Assembly: GCA_019828545.1 (NCBI GenBank)
Contig: JACVRA010000328.1
Span: forward strand, 1 to 64,000
From: Paracamarosporium sp. OC-R06-R3
Lineage: Eukaryota > Ascomycota > Dothideomycetes > Pleosporales > Didymosphaeriaceae
Direction: 5' to 3'
DNA: 64,000 nucleotides
Below, one piece after another: positions 11,601-22,935 of the stretch. The first letter of the stretch is position 1, and every line of letters begins with the position of its first letter. A program made the translations under genes and the position numbers. The notes beneath the pieces are model-generated. The model was given only the letters and a program-made list of their open reading frames with translations. It made no database searches and was not told where the DNA came from.

Positions 11601-12396
11601 ACTCAATGACATCGCCATCCTCGATAGCAAGGTCCAATCGTTTCAAACACAATACACCGATTCCTTCTCCCCGTCCATAACCGTCAGCTGATTCGTCGAA
11701 CATCTTACAACGGCCATCAGGACTGTGCATCTTCATTTTCGATCCTGCTTTGAATACCGTTGGTACCATAGTAAGATTCACTCCACATGCAAAGGCCACA
11801 CGTGATTCTCTTCGCCGCAGAGACTCAATGGCGAGATGGACAGCAACCATACTCGAAGAGCAAGCTGTGTCGATAGCTATGGATGGTCCGCAGAAGTCAA
11901 AAACATGCGAAATGCGATTCGCAGTTATACTTCGAACAGTACCGGTAGTAAGCATCGGTCCGCCGGCAGCGTCAGGATCACCGATCGAGAGCTCATGGTA
12001 ATCGTCGAACATTTGTCCCACAAAGACACCAGTGTCACTTCCTCGGAGGCGTTCGAGAGTGAGACCGGCGGACTCCATTGTTTCATAGACGCATTCGAGA
12101 AGGAGACGTTGCTGCGGGTCCATCGTCTCTGCCTCTGATGGGGAGATTCCGAAGAACTGTGGGTCAAAGAGGCGAATGTTTTCTTCTAGCCAGTACGCTT
12201 GCTTGGTCTTGATACCATTGTGACGGCCATCTGGTCGATAGAGTCCTTCCCAGCGGAATCGATCTGTAGGTACATCCTTTACGAGATCCGGTGGATTTAG
12301 GAGAGTGTCCCGTAGTTTAGATGAGTTAGAAATGCCCCCTGGCAGTCGAAAGCCATTTCCAATGATTGCAATTGGGGGTGATGAGCTGGGGCCCAT
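5638..12396 (-). CDS. Highly reducing type I polyketide synthase (KS-AT-DH-psiER-KR-ACP)
   Basis: Proposed CDS complement(join(5638..10931,10988..11314,11442..12396)), 2191 aa. Introns 11315-11441 and 10932-10987 interrupt the conserved KS motifs EAHG/PGT and SFG/FGGTNAHA, and splicing restores both. The ATG at 12396 sits just before the KS start (PPIAIIGNGFRLPGG). KS: Cys179 in DTACSSS, His318 in VEAHG, His360 in VGHTEG. AT: Ser658 in GHSSGE. DH: His982 (EHKVQGAYMLP) and Asp1153 (TVLDGLFQ). No methyltransferase is present. Residues about 1527-1740 look like a shrunken, probably inactive enoylreductase. KR: the usual glycine-rich TGGLGGLG loop reads IIGSSEIA near 1807, although NPGQANYNAGN (Tyr, Asn) and the Lys in DIKARG are kept. 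ACP serine in DLGIDSLVV near the C-terminus. Cytosolic synthesis of an aliphatic polyketide is expected; the product is unknown. No cluster partners are visible. Confidence 0.95.
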
Positions 12397-14689
12397 TTCG
12401 AAATCAGTGTGGAGTTCTGATTGAAGTTGTTCTTTGCATTTAGTGATATGAGCTAGAGTAAGTCTGCGAGGCTCGCTTCCCCTGGCACGGAAGACCAGGG
12501 TTAATCCTATACTATATGCTGACAGCGTGCAACTACTGTTCGCGTGTAAGGTGAATGGTGCGTGCTCTTCACGTAAGTAGCGCACTGGATGAATCACAGG
12601 GGTTGTTGTGCCCTAGCTGACTGCCTTGACAACAGACGACCTTGGCTTTATGTGACCTAACCCCTCCCTCATTCAATTTTGGTGCGTAATTCATCCAGCC
12701 TTAAATCCTATTGGCTCATCTACTTTTACTCATCCATGGCAAACGCTCCTCGCTCATCTTTCGGGGCCCTCCTAGACCATCATATTCCATTTTGGGCTAA
12801 ATAGCACGCTAGTCGACATTGAATAGCCTCGCAAAAAAAGTCTGATTTAGCAATGCCTTCAACGTGAAAATATTGGCTTGACTTCTTTGCAGCAGGAGTC
12901 CACGCGTTTCGATTAAGCCCTTGTCATTGATCGGGGGCGAGCTGCCGACCTATTGTGATTTTGAGGCTCCTAGCAGGTTCATCAAGATGGTCGTTCCACC
13001 CATGCTCTCTAAACTAATAAGATTTTATCGTGTTGACGGATGTGGTTCGCTGCCGGTTCCACTTGCAACCCTCTAGGAATACGACGCCGGCGCCATACGC
13101 TAACCATTCTACCGGTATCGAATAGCTGCAATGTCAGCACTTTTGCGTAAACTTCTGCCGTTTGGCTAATTACCCATTGTGAATGCAGTGCAACACACAC
13201 CTGATGCCCTTGTGAGACCACCGGCCCTAAGCTTTCGATTGGTAACTTTTCTCCCAGCTGCAGCTGAATACTAATCGACTAGGTATGGTCATTCGCCGAC
13301 TTGATTATCAAACGCACGAATCACAAAGAACGAGACAGGCAGAAATTTACAGAAGAGGCCAAGAGTGTGTCAGACTGCCGCCATGGCCGTACTTAGCGCT
13401 TATTGCCCCAGAGCACTGGATAGGCAACTCAATTGCGCGTGAGTACATTCAAATCTATGTACTTTGCTTCTATGGCGATTCAAGCAGGAGTAATTTCAAA
13501 GCTACACACTGACTCCTTCGTCATCATTGTGTTGAAGCGAATCATACTGTGCCATGGTGCGATGGCACGTGATATCGAGCCACACAAATACTGTACACGG
13601 CCCAATCGATAGGCAAATACCTACACAGACCCCACTGTAGAAAACCTGAAATTTTCTTTGTCAACATATTCTTTTTTCTATCAATGGGCCACATCTGGGT
13701 AACTAGCAATCCTTGCGAGCCTACAATGATTCGAAACTTTCGGTGACACTCAGCTGATCAATGCATGAACACACTCTACTAAACGGTAAACGAACTGCGC
13801 TATTGGCCCTTACCCTTTCTCTCTCTAACTCCGCAGAACCGAGATTGATACTATTCCACAAGTGCTCCTTTCGCGACCCCTCTAACTCAAGCCTCGAAAT
13901 GCAACCGATGTATTATTCGTTCTAGTACATCATGCAATACACATCATCATCAGATCTGTTTCCCGTCACTAAACCCCAAAATAATATAAATCGCAGTTTC
14001 CACAGGTAATCTTCTTGCATGGATACGTATATTCCGGCTTTCCCATTTCTTGAGACATTCCTCGTAAAGAAACATGGTGTGCGAATAAGCGATCTCCCAC
14101 TCGAGGGCTTAATACACATCTGTACCCCAATAACGTGTCCACCTTTTGAGACATTCCCAACGAAAGCATCGGTACGCGGATTCCTAGGAGTCTTCCCACC
14201 CCGGAAATCCAAAAGTTCCATCATAACAAGCGTTCGCGATCCTAGAGCTTTTTGAGATCCTCCGAATGGCTGACTTGGAAAGCGGCTGTGTGATTAGTTA
14301 ACAGCGTGGTACTCCACTGGACGAGGGATGCCGGAATGGTGAGATGTCCTTAGTAATTGCAACGAAAGAACCGGATTTAGGAGGAATTGCAAAGCTGATG
14401 GTGGAATTCCGAAGGACGCCTTGCCGTATGGACTAACTTGCTCAGATCCTCAACCTAGCACCCATTGCTTGCAGCGTACCGCATTATCTCCACAATAAGC
14501 AGGGACACCCAATCGCACAGAAGAGTATAGTATTTAAACTTCTAGATTCTATCCGAGGCCGATCCAAGACCGCTATTCGCGCGGACCTTGCCCCAAAAAA
14601 CGCCGCCAATGCATCTATTCCGTATCAATCCCATTGTTGTACACACATCCAATCCTTCTCTCATCTCTTACAAATACACATAAATAATA
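12397..14689. other. Gene-poor flank and promoter of the polyketide synthase
   Basis: 2.3 kb. The part next to 12396 is the synthase promoter; its frame stays open upstream to 12597 but without KS-like sequence, so that extension is not used. Around 13922-14255 both strands carry short ORFs. In one minus frame the end reads YPCKKITCGNCDLYYFG, reminiscent of a zinc-binding tail, and a 12-bp block GGAATGTCTCAA is repeated about 100 bp apart. I cannot assemble a gene from it. The remainder is the 3' flank of the carrier gene. Confidence 0.4.
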
Positions 14690-16052
14690 TTACACGGCAG
14701 ATCCATCGGCGGACATCTGCTCAAAATACTTCAACAGCGTCTGGTACAGCACAAGCATTGTTCCGCTCTGCACTGACGTCCATACACCTCGGGGTCCGAC
14801 GCCCCTGAAGCAGCCCCATATTCCCTCTGTCTGGTATATTATTCGGAGGCCGCGGATTACGGAAGAGGTATCGAGGGTAGCGGCGCCGTGGGCTTTTAAG
14901 GTGGTGGAGGGCGAAGAGGTGGATATCGGGCGATTGGAATGCGCTGAGGATTTATTCGACTTCGCAGGTGTGGAATGTTTTGACGTTGAGGTTAGTGATA
15001 ATGTGGCGGTTGGAGCCTGCGTGTGACCCGACAATGTGCTGGGCAGCTGTGTCTGAATGCGCGTTTTTACCACGTCTAAAGGTGTGGTTATAACTCCGGC
15101 CATTCCTCCCGCGCTCGCCGCTGTAAGAATCTCCAATGGCAAGCCGATGTTATTTGATCCCATATATTGCTTTGCCAGTTCTCTTTCTTCCTCGTAAAAC
15201 GCGAATTGTAGAGCGGAAAAGGGGAGGTCGCGCCATAGCGTGGCTTTATATCCGTAGAAGAGCGCACCGAAACCTTCTGCTCTTACGATTGTTTTTGCGG
15301 CGTCGATGGTGGAGCGATAGTTGTAGCCGGAATGGAAAAAGGGATTGTTGTGGCGGCCTTGCAATTGAAGGCGGGTTTTAAGAACCTCGGAGGGGACGTA
15401 GACGGGCGCAGCGGCGAGGTCGGCAACAAGTCCTGCTAGATGTTAGCATATACACTTTCAATGAATGTAGCATTCAGCCGTAACCATAGGCCATACGCTT
15501 GATTTGGCGACGTACCGGCTGTAAAGTATGAGATGGAGGGCGCGATGCCGTAGTCGATCATCAACCGCTTGCTCCACTCATAAGTCCCGAAGAAAGCACA
15601 GGTGCCCAGAAAAGATCCCACAAACGCCGGTTGTACTCCTCCATACAATCCCCGGGTTATGCCTTCCTGTCGCCATATGGTATAGTATGTGTTGCCCATG
15701 GATGTGTACTTGGGCGGCATGTGTGGGTCGCCCTGTTGTCGTGTCTTTACGGTATCCAGCGAGTGCATGAGCATATCGCCCGTTAAGCCTCCTATCCCGC
15801 CCGCCAGTATTGCCTGCGAAACTCAATCAACTACGTTCGGTGAATCAGTTGCTTCGTAAGTCGGCGTACATGGATATAGGGTGGCCGCGCCAGCTCATGG
15901 TCTATCTCCGCCTCTTGTGCGATGGCATCCTGCCTCATATCCGGGAGCGTTCCGACGCTCTCCATCGCGGGCCTTCCGGGCTTCTGAGCATCCTCCACGA
16001 ACTTGTTCGGAATCGTAGGGTTGAACCAGTTGGACACGCTTCCAAACACCAT
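14690..16052 (-). CDS. Mitochondrial carrier family protein (Mme1/YMR166C-like)
   Basis: CDS complement(join(14690..15432,15516..15813,15870..16052)), 407 aa, with introns 15814-15869 and 15433-15515. It is an inner-membrane solute carrier with three repeats, each with the Px[DE]xx[KR]x[KR] signature: [12 protein letters not shown] (Ser replaces Pro), [13 protein letters not shown] and [13 protein letters not shown]. The opening [24 protein letters not shown] follows splicing and resembles the yeast YMR166C (Mme1, Mg2+ export) and Pet8-like branch, so the substrate is only a family guess. The matrix loop between the third signature and the last helices has a Ser/Thr-rich insertion of about 60 residues ([15 protein letters not shown]...), longer than usual. 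The first ATG at 16052 opens the frame; an earlier in-frame TTG was not used. Confidence 0.9.
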
Positions 16053-16775
16053 GAGCAATGCAGGAACGAGAGATGCGCCTTGGAAATGCGGGAACTAATC
16101 AAGAAGCGCAGGCAGCGGGAAGAGAATGCGACAAATTATGAAGGGGAGTATGAAAGAGTGACGTGTGTGGTCAGCGCTCGGTGTTGCCGTCGTCGAAAAT
16201 TCTAGCCAAGACAAGCCGAAACTAAGCCGCTCGAACCCTGACGGCGAGCAGCACAGGCGCGAGGACGACCCCGGGGGACGCGATAAGATTGTGAGCCTTG
16301 GTTCCCGCCGCCACCGGGACTGGCGATCCAACATGCAGATATGTTTTGAAACCGCTCCGATAGATGCTCTGTCTAACAAAATCACAGATGGCGATTTCAA
16401 TGAGGACCTATGTACCTTCGCCGCATGTTGACCCAATCCAGCCAGCCAAACCCGTGCGACACTGATACAAGCAACTCCAGACTGATCAGAGGACCCAATT
16501 CGGATGACCAACACGAAGCATAATGAATAACCAACAATGGTCAAGCTAACTCGGTCGCATCCAATGAGACGACTGACTGAAGCTAAGCGCCGGGAAACAT
16601 CACGTGCGCCGACCAGCTCCATGTTTACCTTGGGTGTTGGGCCGAGCTTTCTTCTTCACCACACTACAACACGCCACCATCCGCGCGCGCTCTCGACCCC
16701 GCCACGTCTTGATTGCTTTTTGGAATATATATTCTTAATCGCATTGTCCACGCGATTGCGCTCGCGCCCTTCATC
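16053..16775. promoter_or_regulatory. Shared divergent promoter of the carrier and SAP-like genes
   Basis: 723 bp between two divergent starts. The perfect palindrome GAATATATATTC at 16723-16734 lies 42 bp before the ATG at 16776 and would serve as a TATA element for the plus-strand gene. No other gene was seen. Confidence 0.5.
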
Positions 16776-17968
16776 ATGTCTCATTCATGGCTGCAGCGTA
16801 AGCGCAAAGGCGAGCTGTTGGAGCTGGCACAACGCGCCAGCATTCCCGAGTGAGCATTGTTCTTCACTGACGCGTGAATTGTCTAACGAACAAACAGCGC
16901 GGACACGCTCTTGAAGGATGACCTCGTCGCAGCCCTCGAAGAAACGCTCGAGGCTAACGAGACCACATACGCAAAACAAGCTGCGTTCAGCGAGTACTAC
17001 AGCCGCGGCGGCTCGCCTATAAAGCGCGAGCGCTCATCGCCCGACATCCTAGCTGTGACCAAGACGCGCAGCAGACGCCAAACTTTGAACAGGAACGGCG
17101 ATACGTGAGTTGATTCACGCACGCGTTACGCGTCGGGTGGAGCTGACGGTAGCCATTTAGTCCTGACGACACCAGCACGCCCGACAGACCAAGCCTGGTT
17201 TCGCGCGCACTTGCACGTACGCCCCGTGAGGTTTCGCAGGTGACGCGACGCGTCTCCGAGCGCGTCGCTGAAGCTACTCCACGCGTTCGCGATGTCGACA
17301 TTCCCGCGTCACCCGCGCAGCTCGCTGAAATCGCCGACGAGTCCTTCCAGGTGGTCAAGGAAAGAGCCACCGAGCTCTGGGACAAGACTCGGATCGACGA
17401 GGCCAAGGAGTGGCTGCGCGAGACAGCCAGCTCTGTCAGCGCGATACAAACGATTATCCTGATCATCGAAGCCGCGACCCTACAGTACAACACGCTCACA
17501 GATACGCACTATCTGTTCGACTCCCCCGCTACAGCTGGCCTCAACGCCAGAGAAATCCGCTTTCCCAATTTAACCAAGCTCGCAGGCTCTGGATGGTGGG
17601 GTCCCGCGACTCTATGGTCTGTAACGAATTGGGTGCTGCCACTCCTCTTTTCGTACTTTTTCAATTTGACCTTGCGCACCAACACGCGTCACAAGTCCTC
17701 CAAGAGCCAATATACCATCGACCCGTTCACCTTCAACATCACCAAAGCTATTCTGGCGTACAGCGCTTACTACGTCTATACCACTGCCGACGCGTCGCTC
17801 GCGGGCCAGCCCAACACCGTCCTCGCGCAAACGCCAGGCTGGGGCCCATTCTCCGAAGAATCTGTTGCCACAGTGCGGGACAACGTCCTTGGCGGCTATT
17901 ACGGCATCCAGATCGGAAGCCTGGTGGGCGTGCTCGTGAGCTTGTACGACGCTGCCTTGAAGAAATGA
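16776..17968 (+). CDS. SAP-like, predicted multi-pass membrane protein
   Basis: CDS join(16776..16849,16898..17104,17161..17968), 362 aa. Both introns have GTGAG donors; the first has a textbook CTAAC branch. The N-terminus (KGELLELAQRASI, then DTLLKDDLVAALEETLE) has the helix-extended loop-helix pattern of SAP/HeH DNA-binding motifs. Residues 40-150 are basic and Ser/Arg-rich, probably disordered. Four hydrophobic stretches follow, at about 187-203, 240-265, 287-301 and 337-358, with aromatic-rich sequence (GWWGPATLWSVTNWVLP). A SAP-like head on a membrane anchor is reminiscent of inner nuclear membrane proteins, but that location is inferred. It is a conserved-looking ascomycete protein that I cannot name. 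The start is well supported by position and TATA spacing. Confidence 0.8.
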
Positions 17969-18550
17969 TGAAGAACGTGTGAATTTCGCGACGAAGGAAA
18001 CGGCTGCTTGCACGGGAACGACACGGGATTGTTACTACCGCCGGCGTTCTGGTTTTTCTCTCTTCTATGCGTGCTTAATCTAGCGTTGGCACACGGGGGT
18101 TGGCGTTGGAGGCCATTTGCCATATACCTTGTTGACGGGTATTGTCCCCTCCTAGGATCATTGACCTTTGATCAATCTCAATTATCCAATCTCTCATTAT
18201 TAGCTTCTTTTGAGCTTATTGCCCCTTTCGGACAAGTGGACTAGCTCCATACGTAGCTCCCGTGAAACTGCTCCGACGGTGTTTCCCCGCATCTCCACAC
18301 GCCTTCGCTTGCCCATCCAGATCATGACCGTGCAATTGTCTCTGCAGCGCTCGGCATATAAACCACCGGGATGAAGCTCAGAAGCCAAGCTAATCCAACC
18401 GTTGTTGTATGTGATTGTACATAGGAACCGATACGACAAAGTACACATAGATTGCCGACCCCACTACCCGAGAGCCCTCCTTCATATGCGTATCCCTTCC
18501 GCACACCTTACTCTTCGCAATTGATGAACCAAACTTGATGCACCCTCCCA
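17969..18550. other. Intergenic, no gene seen
   Basis: 582 bp between two plus-strand genes: 3' flank of the SAP-like gene, then the promoter of the monooxygenase. No coding or structured element was recognised. Confidence 0.5.
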
Positions 18551-19998
18551 ATGGCGCCCCAACTCTCCATCCTCATCGTCGGTGCAGGCCTCTCCGGCCT
18601 CGCAGCAGCAATCCAATGCGCACTCTCCGGCCACTCCGTCACCGTCCTAGAAGCCGCCCGCGAACTCGCCGAGGTACATGCTCCCGCTCCTCTCCTACCC
18701 CTCCACTAATGTTCGTTCCTCCATCAAGATCGGCGCCGGACTCCAACTTACACCTAACGCAACACGCCTCCTCCAGTCGTGGAGCGTATACGATAGTATA
18801 CAAGGCCCCTGCGAGCCTTCAACCTGCACCGTGTACTCCTACAAAGGTAAAGTTCTTGCGCATGAAAACGGCTTCGGGGCAAATTGTAGGAGGAAGTACG
18901 GCGCGCCGTTTGCGGATTGTCATCGTGTGGATTTGCAGCAAGCGCTTGTGAAAAGAGCGAGGGCGTTGGGCGTTGAAGTCGTGCTCGGAGCAAGAGTTGT
19001 AGGGTTAGATTTCGATGTCCTACCTGAAGATGACGAGGAAGGGGAAGGGGAAGGGGATGGGGATGGGGGGAGACGGCAGGCGTGTGTCAAGGTTGACGAC
19101 GGGCGGATCTGGGAAGTTGATCTTGTGGTTGCGGCTGATGGCCTTTGGAGCACGTGTCGTTCCGTGTTTCTTGGCCGCCGCGATGCACCGCTTCCTACGG
19201 GTGATCTTGCGTATCGTATTGTGTTGAGGATTGAGCAGATTGAGGACCCGAAGTTGAGGGAGATGGTCGAGAAGCCTGGCGTGAGATTCTGGGTCGGACC
19301 CGATGCGCACGTTGTCGCGTACAGTCTTCGCGGGGGCACAATGTACAACGTCGTTCTACTGGTTCCAGATGATTTGGAAGAAGGCGTAGCGCGCGTGGAA
19401 GGAAACACGGAAGAAATGCGCAAACTGTTCGAGGGATGGGATCCCGTGTGAGTAGAGCTTCTTCGAAGTTTACAAGCCTCTTGCTGAACAAGACAGCCTA
19501 ACGCAACTACTCGAGTGCGTAGACAAGGTCGACAAGTGGAAGCTCATGCACAGAGAAGAGATGCAATCGTGGATAAACCCGCAATCTAACCTCGTCCTCA
19601 TCGGCGACGCATGCCACCCGATGCTTCCCTACCTCGCACAAGGCGCAAACTCATCAATCGAAGACGGTGCCGTGCTAGGGCTCCTTCTCTCATCCTCAAA
19701 ATTCACGGCGAAGTCTCAGCTGCCCGGGACTTTGCAGCTCTTTCAAAAACTGAGGAAGGCAAGGGGCGAAGCAATTGCAAGAGAGACGTTCAAGCAAAGA
19801 AAGGATTTTCATATGAGGGATGGTGAGGAACAAGAGAGTAGGGATAAGGTATTTGAGGAGTGGATTGGGAGGAGTGAAGAGTTGGAGAGGAGTGGGAAGG
19901 AGTTTCCGTCGAGGTGGTCGTGTCCGGTTGTGCAGCCTTGGTTGTATGGCTATGATGCTGCGGAGGAGGTTGAAGGTGTTGTTAAGCAGGGACGATGA
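18551..19998 (+). CDS. FAD-dependent monooxygenase (salicylate hydroxylase-like)
   Basis: CDS join(18551..18673,18729..19447,19497..19998), 447 aa. It is a single-component aromatic hydroxylase of the UbiH/salicylate 1-monooxygenase type. The Rossmann ADP-binding loop VGAGLSGLAAA lies at residues 10-20 with an acidic strand end (TVLEAA). A middle VAADGLWSTCR gives the DG motif. The second FAD motif, LIGDACHPMLPYLAQGA, is near residues 316-332. It oxidises an aromatic acid or similar ring using NAD(P)H and O2; the true substrate is unknown. An unusual Glu/Asp/Gly repeat (GEGEGDGDGG) near residues 160-175 is a low-complexity insertion. No signal peptide is present, so it is probably cytosolic. 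It lies tail-to-tail with the alpha-xylosidase, 429 bp apart. Confidence 0.9.
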
Positions 19999-20427
19999 AG
20001 TGCTGATTAAAAATACAGTTTACAAATCTCCATTAGGATGATAGAATAGTGCGGATGCCAAAGCGTGGATAGGTCACACTGAAGTAGATATACATCATGT
20101 GTTGACTCTTGCGAAACGTTAGAGCTCTTCCTATATCGATGATACAGGTGCTAGAGTCCCACACCTGGCCCAGCACCCAATGGATGGCACAGTCGAATCG
20201 TCATCGCTGATCTTGTCATATTCTTGCCAGTGCTTGAAGTTTGTGGATTCTTAGAAAATCACCGTACAGTAGAGTCTATCGTATCGAGCACTTACGTTCG
20301 GTATTAGCTCGTATAATAGCCAGTATGCAGAATGAGTCAGAACTTTGACATGCAAATCGCAATTGAGATGAGCTAAGATAGAATGACTATTTTGCTTGGA
20401 TTTCTCTGAATTAGCTTTCTATGTTCA
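19999..20427. other. Convergent intergenic, no gene seen
   Basis: 429 bp of shared 3' flank between the monooxygenase (plus) and the alpha-xylosidase (minus). Nothing else was recognised. Confidence 0.5.
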
Positions 20428-22935
20428 TTACAAGCTCACCTCCACTTTCGTAGCATCCGCGGCAACTGACACCTCTCCGCCACTCGACAATTCGCCGCCA
20501 TCCACGCTTCTAGCCTCCTTGTTCACGACTAATACCTTCCACGTGCTCTTACTTGTCCCGTTAACCACCTCAACGGACAACTTTGACCCCTTTGTCGTTA
20601 CTTTGAGGGACAATACCTTATCACCCAACTTCTCATGACTCGGTACATCAACAGTGACATCCATACCCTCTTCCACGTTAACCAAGAGCTTGATGCCGTC
20701 TGCCCAGTCGTACTCGACCTTCTCTCCGCCCTTACCCATAGCAATAGCACCACCAGGTTTCAGCAGCACCGGCAGACCGAAAAAGTCAAATTCCTCCGTC
20801 ACATAGCCTGGACCAGTGCGTATCTTCTGATCTAAGATACCGTACCACTCGCCTTTGGGGAGATAGTACGTTACGGTGTTATCCTCGTTGAAGATGGGTG
20901 CTACGAGGAGGCTGTCGCCGAGCATGTATTGCTGGTCGAGGTACCAGATCGCGGGATCTTGAGGGAATTCCAGGAACATTGCGCGGAGCATAGGGATGCC
21001 TGTTTTGTGGGTTGTGATGGCTTGTGAGTAGAGGTATGGCATGAGTTGGTGCTTTATGCCGACGAAGTGTTTTAGAACCTTGGAAGCTTCTTCCGTCTCG
21101 TCGATTAGCCATGGGACCTAGAGTTGGTTAGCAAGCTATTCGTTTTGCGTGTAGCGATATGTAATGACATACTCTGAACGAAGCGCTTCCATGCAATCTT
21201 GAATGTGAAGAGAACAGCCCAAACGCGATCCACCTCTTGAACAGCGCGGGATCCGGCTTGCCCTCGAACCCCCCAATATCATGCGCCCAGTACCCAAAAC
21301 CACTAAGTGCAAGCGACAAGCCGCCTCGCAGCGTCTCGGCCATAGCCTCAAAAGTAGAATACGGGTCACCGCCCCAATGCACCGGAAACTGCTGACACCC
21401 CGCCGTCGCAGATCTGGCAAACAAAGCAGCTTTATTCTTTCCGTAATTCTTCTCCAGCACCTCGAACGTCACCTTGTTGTACAAGTACGCATAATAATTG
21501 TGCATCTTTGCCGGATCCGACCCATCAAAGTATACCGTATCGCCCGTCGGAATGCGCTCTCCAAAGTCAGTCTTGAACGAATCTACGCCGATATCTACAA
21601 GCTTTTGCAGCTTATCCTGATACCACGTACACGCGTCCGGATTTGTAAAATCGACGAAGCCCATTCCGGCTTGCCAGAAATCGTACTGCCACACGCTGCC
21701 ATCGCCACGCTTGATGAAGTACCCCTTCTCGGCCGCTTCGTCGAATATAGAACTCTCCTGCGCAATGTACGGGTTTATCCACACGCAGATGCGGATCCCT
21801 TTCTCTTTCATACGGCGGAGCTGGCCGGCAGCGTCGGGGAAATAGTCTTTGTCGAACTCGTAGTCGCACCATTCGAAGCCGGGCATCCAGAAGCAATCGA
21901 AGTGGAAAACGCTGACGGGAATCTCGCGCTCTTTCATGCCGTCGAGAAATGAAGTGACGGTGTTTTCATCGTAGTTGGTGGTGAAAGACGTGCTAAGCCA
22001 AAGGCCAAAGGTCCACGCTGGAGGCAGAGCAGGTGCTCCAGTGATCTTTGAATACGTGGATAAGATATCTTTAGGCGTGGAGCCATAAATGAGATAGATG
22101 GATAGTGTCTCTCCAGGAACAGCGATGTTGACGCGCGTCGTGCGCTCAGATTGGATTTCGAGCGAGACGAAACTGGACGTTGGAATGAAGACGCCGTAGC
22201 CGGCAGAAGTGATGAAGAAGGGGATGTTCTTATACGTGAGCTCAGAGCCCGTACCGCCGTCATCGTTCCACATCTCAATTGTCTGCCCATTCTTTGCAAA
22301 GGGACCAAAGCGCTCGCCGAGGCCGTAAACTTTATCGCCAACTCCAAGCTGCAGTTGATAAGTCACCCACCGCTTGCCTTTGTTGGGATCTGTGTAGTTG
22401 GCTTTTGGGTGCAAAGCCGTTGTGCCTTCTTTGACATAACCGATGGATCGCCATCCTAGCCTCGTCAGTTGCTTCTGTTTGTTGCGAAAGCTAATATCGA
22501 AGGCTTTAGGCTGGGTGTTGACGGTCGCGCTCAAATCTCCAACACTAAAACTTAAGTTTTCATCAGTCTTGGCTGTCTTGACAGGTGCAGAATGCTTGGA
22601 TCGACCATTAGGAAACAGCTCAAAGTTGGGTGCCTGAGTGACGCTCTTTTGTTGCCTCCAGTGCGTCGACGACAGGTACAAAACGTCATCAATGGGCGAG
22701 CTGAGGTGGTGGGTCAAGGTTGGGTTGTTGAGCGTGTCACCACGGAAATTGATCGGCTTCGACGCCTGTATATATTTATCAATATTGTAGACAATTTTGT
22801 ATCTTCTGGATTATAATCGCTTACTGTGACGAAATGCAATGAGTCCTCCTTTGCCTGAGCTTTCACCGTCTCTACTGCCCAATCAATGATGGTGTCGGGG
22901 GCAGGATGCCAGCACCCGTGGGAGAACTTGACCAT
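20428..22935 (-). CDS. GH31 alpha-xylosidase, intracellular
   Basis: CDS complement(join(20428..21117,21173..22765,22825..22935)), 797 aa. It is closely YicI-like: FHFDCFWMPGFEWCDYEFD, ICVWINPYIAQ, KTDFGERIP (nucleophile Asp437) and HWGGDPYST (acid/base Asp504) follow the order and spacing known for the E. coli enzyme, and splicing restores SRLHGS/ASFRVPWL. It releases alpha-1,6-linked xylose from xyloglucan oligosaccharides or isoprimeverose (EC 3.2.1.177 expected). The YicI-type FDCFWM motif favours xylosidase over alpha-glucosidase. There is no signal peptide after the Kozak-like ATG at 22935, so it should act on imported oligosaccharides in the cytosol. It is transcribed divergently from a sugar transporter, which supports that role. 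Confidence 0.93.

Noticed and set aside
12397..12597. N-terminal extension of the polyketide synthase frame
   Set aside because: The frame is open to 12597 but the sequence shows no KS similarity, and the ATG at 12396 lies right at the domain start.
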